A stretch of DNA of 64,000 nucleotides. Origin: Mycolicibacterium boenickei (lineage in GTDB: Bacteria; Actinomycetota; Actinomycetes; Mycobacteriales; Mycobacteriaceae). Location of the stretch: assembly GCF_010731295.1 (NCBI RefSeq), contig NZ_AP022579.1, positions 4,092,001 to 4,156,000 of the forward strand, in the 5' to 3' direction. Below are positions 62,536 to 64,000 of this stretch, in pieces (the first letter of the stretch is position 1; each line of letters opens with the position of its first letter). The notes below the pieces were generated by a model, which was not told the origin of the DNA, made no database searches, and was given only the letters and a program-made list of their open reading frames with translations. The position numbers and the translations under genes were made by a program.

Positions 62536-63410
62536 ACGATGTCCTGAACACCCCGGCCACTCCGACCGGCGATGCTGCAGAACCAGCTGCCGCCGTCGGG
62601 GATGAGCCGACTGCCGGTGACCAGCAGAACCGCTTCCAGGTTCGGCTCACCAACTTCGAGGGGCCGTTCGACCTGCTGTTGCAGCTGATCTTCGCGCATC
62701 GCCTCGACGTCACCGAAGTGGCATTGCACCAGGTCACCGATGACTTCATCGCCTACACCAAGGAGATCGGCGCACGCCTCGAGCTGGACGAGACCACGAC
62801 GTTCCTGGTGATCGCGGCGACCCTGCTCGACCTGAAGGCGGCCCGGTTGCTGCCCTCGGGTGAGGTGCACGACGAGGAGGATCTCGCGCTGCTCGAGGTC
62901 CGCGACCTCCTGTTCGCGCGGCTGCTGCAGTACCGCGCGTTCAAACACGTCGCGTTGATGTTCGCCGAACTGGAGGCCGCGGCACTGCGCAGCTACCCGC
63001 GCGCGGTGTCGCTGGAGGACCGCTATTCGGACCTGCTGCCCGAGGTCATGCTCGGCGTCGACGCCGGCAAATTCGCCGAGATCGCGGCCGCAGCCTTCAC
63101 TCCGCGCCCGGTGCCGACGGTCGGCATCGACCACATCCATGCACCCAAGGTGTCGGTGCCCGAACAGGCCCACCGGATCATCGCCCTGCTGGAACAGCGC
63201 GGGATCGGCGAATGGGCGACTTTCTCCGAACTCGTGGCAGAGTGCACCGACGGACTTCAGATCGTCGGCCGCTTCCTGGCGCTGCTCGAACTGTTCCGGG
63301 CCAGGGCGGTAGCATTCGAGCAACCAGAACCGCTTGGAGTGCTCCAGGTTTCGTGGACCGGAGATCGCCCGACCAGCGAACATCTGGCCACCGCTGATGC
63401 GGAAGAATAG
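62532..63410 (+). CDS. scpA: Segregation and condensation protein A
   Basis: A 292-residue kleisin of the SMC-ScpAB complex. The N-terminal SMC-binding region has LTNFEGPFDLLLQLIFAHRL, then DVTEVALHQVTDDFIAYTKE. A middle helix is DLALLEVRDLLFARLLQYRA, and the C-terminal winged helix is about 215-290. A disordered Ala/Pro-rich start (about 1-35) precedes it. The start is GTG 62532, overlapping the parA stop. The next gene scpB begins eight bases later. Confidence 0.95.
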   Translation: MNDVLNTPATPTGDAAEPAAAVGDEPTAGDQQNRFQVRLTNFEGPFDLLLQLIFAHRLDVTEVALHQVTDDFIAYTKEIGARLELDETTTFLVIAATLLDLKAARLLPSGEVHDEEDLALLEVRDLLFARLLQYRAFKHVALMFAELEAAALRSYPRAVSLEDRYSDLLPEVMLGVDAGKFAEIAAAAFTPRPVPTVGIDHIHAPKVSVPEQAHRIIALLEQRGIGEWATFSELVAECTDGLQIVGRFLALLELFRARAVAFEQPEPLGVLQVSWTGDRPTSEHLATADAEE

Positions 63411-63418
63411 CGAGAACA

Positions 63419-64000
63419 ATGACTGACGAGATCTCCGATTCCGGAGAGCGGTCCGACGATGCCCCGGGTGATGCGATCCCGGTCGGAGATGACCTGGGCA
63501 TCGATGTGGCGACGGTTCCCGAGCTCGAAGACGGTGAACTGGGTGCCGTGCTGGAAGCGTTGTTGCTGGTAGTGGACACGCCGGTGACGGTCGATGCGCT
63601 CGCCTCTGCGACCGAACAGCCCGCCTACCGGGTGATGGCCAAGCTGCGCCTGATGGCCGAGGAGTTCGCCTCCCGCGACAGCGGCATCGACCTGCGCGAG
63701 GCCGCGGGCGGCTGGCGGATGTACACCCGGGCGCGCTACGCCCCGTACGTCGAGCGGCTGCTGCTCGACGGCGCCAGGTCGAAGCTGACCCGGGCCGCGC
63801 TGGAGACCCTGGCCGTGGTGGCCTACCGGCAACCGGTGACCCGGGCGCGGGTGAGTGCGGTGCGCGGCGTCAACGTGGACGCGGTGATGCGGACTCTGGT
63901 GGCGCGTGGCCTGATCACCGAGGCGGGCACCGACCCCGACTCCGGCGCGGCGGCGTTCGCCACGACCGAGCTGTTCCTCGAACGGCTGGGCCTGACCTCG
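63419..64000 (+). CDS. scpB: Segregation and condensation protein B (partial)
   Basis: The start codon is ATG 63419 and the frame is still open at the right edge after 194 residues. An acidic disordered tail (about 1-38, DEISDSGERSDDAPGD) precedes the first winged helix, ELGAVLEALLLVVDTPVTVD, and LREAAGGWRMYTR; the second winged helix begins SKLTRAALETLAVVAYRQPV with TRARVSAVRGVN. ScpB dimers bind the ScpA kleisin in the bacterial condensin. Third gene of parA-scpA-scpB. Confidence 0.95.
   Translation, partial: MTDEISDSGERSDDAPGDAIPVGDDLGIDVATVPELEDGELGAVLEALLLVVDTPVTVDALASATEQPAYRVMAKLRLMAEEFASRDSGIDLREAAGGWRMYTRARYAPYVERLLLDGARSKLTRAALETLAVVAYRQPVTRARVSAVRGVNVDAVMRTLVARGLITEAGTDPDSGAAAFATTELFLERLGLTS

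Overview
This window is chromosomal DNA from a rapidly growing, environmental-type mycobacterium (Mycolicibacterium-like). Base composition is GC-rich and most open frames are long. Gene order runs colinear with the Mycobacterium tuberculosis block from about Rv1639c to Rv1710: lysX, infC-rpmI-rplT-tsnR, cyclase, pheST, argCJBDFRGH, the Rv1683-Rv1687c set, mpg, tyrS, the TPR gene, the HAD phosphatase, tlyA, nadK, recN, steA, mctB, pyrG, Nudix, xerD, parA, scpA and scpB. A ribosomal RNA operon lies directly downstream of tyrS, the rrnB position of rapid growers, and the 16S gene has the short helix 18 of rapid growers. No PE/PPE genes, insertion sequences, CRISPR arrays or tRNA genes were seen.

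Layout. 1-5.7 kb: end of an unknown gene, a membrane-anchored esterase, lysX and a DUF1844 gene. 5.75-8.05 kb: the translation operon infC-rpmI-rplT-tsnR, with a long leader and a non-standard infC start. 8.05-18.5 kb: an accessory segment absent from the M. tuberculosis block. It holds a hemerythrin, a seven-gene catabolic island (GntP permease, KDPG-type aldolase, D-aminoacylase, PLP enzyme, PfkB sugar-acid kinase, IclR regulator, RidA), an acyl-CoA dehydrogenase with an atypical active-site motif, and an MpaB-type oxygenase. 18.5-23 kb: class III cyclase and pheST. 23.1-31.6 kb: the complete arginine operon, with overlapping ArgR-type palindromes over the argC start. 31.6-40.2 kb: ABC-F protein, a lipase/acyl-CoA synthetase fusion, a small secreted protein, a Trm112-like protein, a TetR-linked ABC exporter with twin operator-like dyads, and the mpg glycosylase. 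40.2-47.3 kb: tyrS and the rrn operon with promoter, leader, 16S, 23S, 5S and a strong terminator. 47.3-64 kb: housekeeping genes for NAD phosphorylation, DNA repair, cell division, copper handling, CTP synthesis and chromosome segregation, interrupted by a small PPOX/VOC/CGNR group.

The most interesting part is the divergent island at 8.6-16.0 kb. Its enzymes can be placed in one chain: import of an acylated sugar amino acid, N-deacylation, PLP-dependent deamination, imine hydrolysis by RidA, phosphorylation of a 2-keto-3-deoxy sugar acid, and aldol cleavage to pyruvate plus glyceraldehyde 3-phosphate. I propose N-acyl-D-glucosaminate (or a close relative) as the substrate. The kinase of this island carries a 9-residue tandem repeat produced by a 27-bp duplication.

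Limits: all calls come from reading the sequence and from knowledge of the families. Start codons without a clear Shine-Dalgarno sequence, rRNA ends and operator assignments are approximate.
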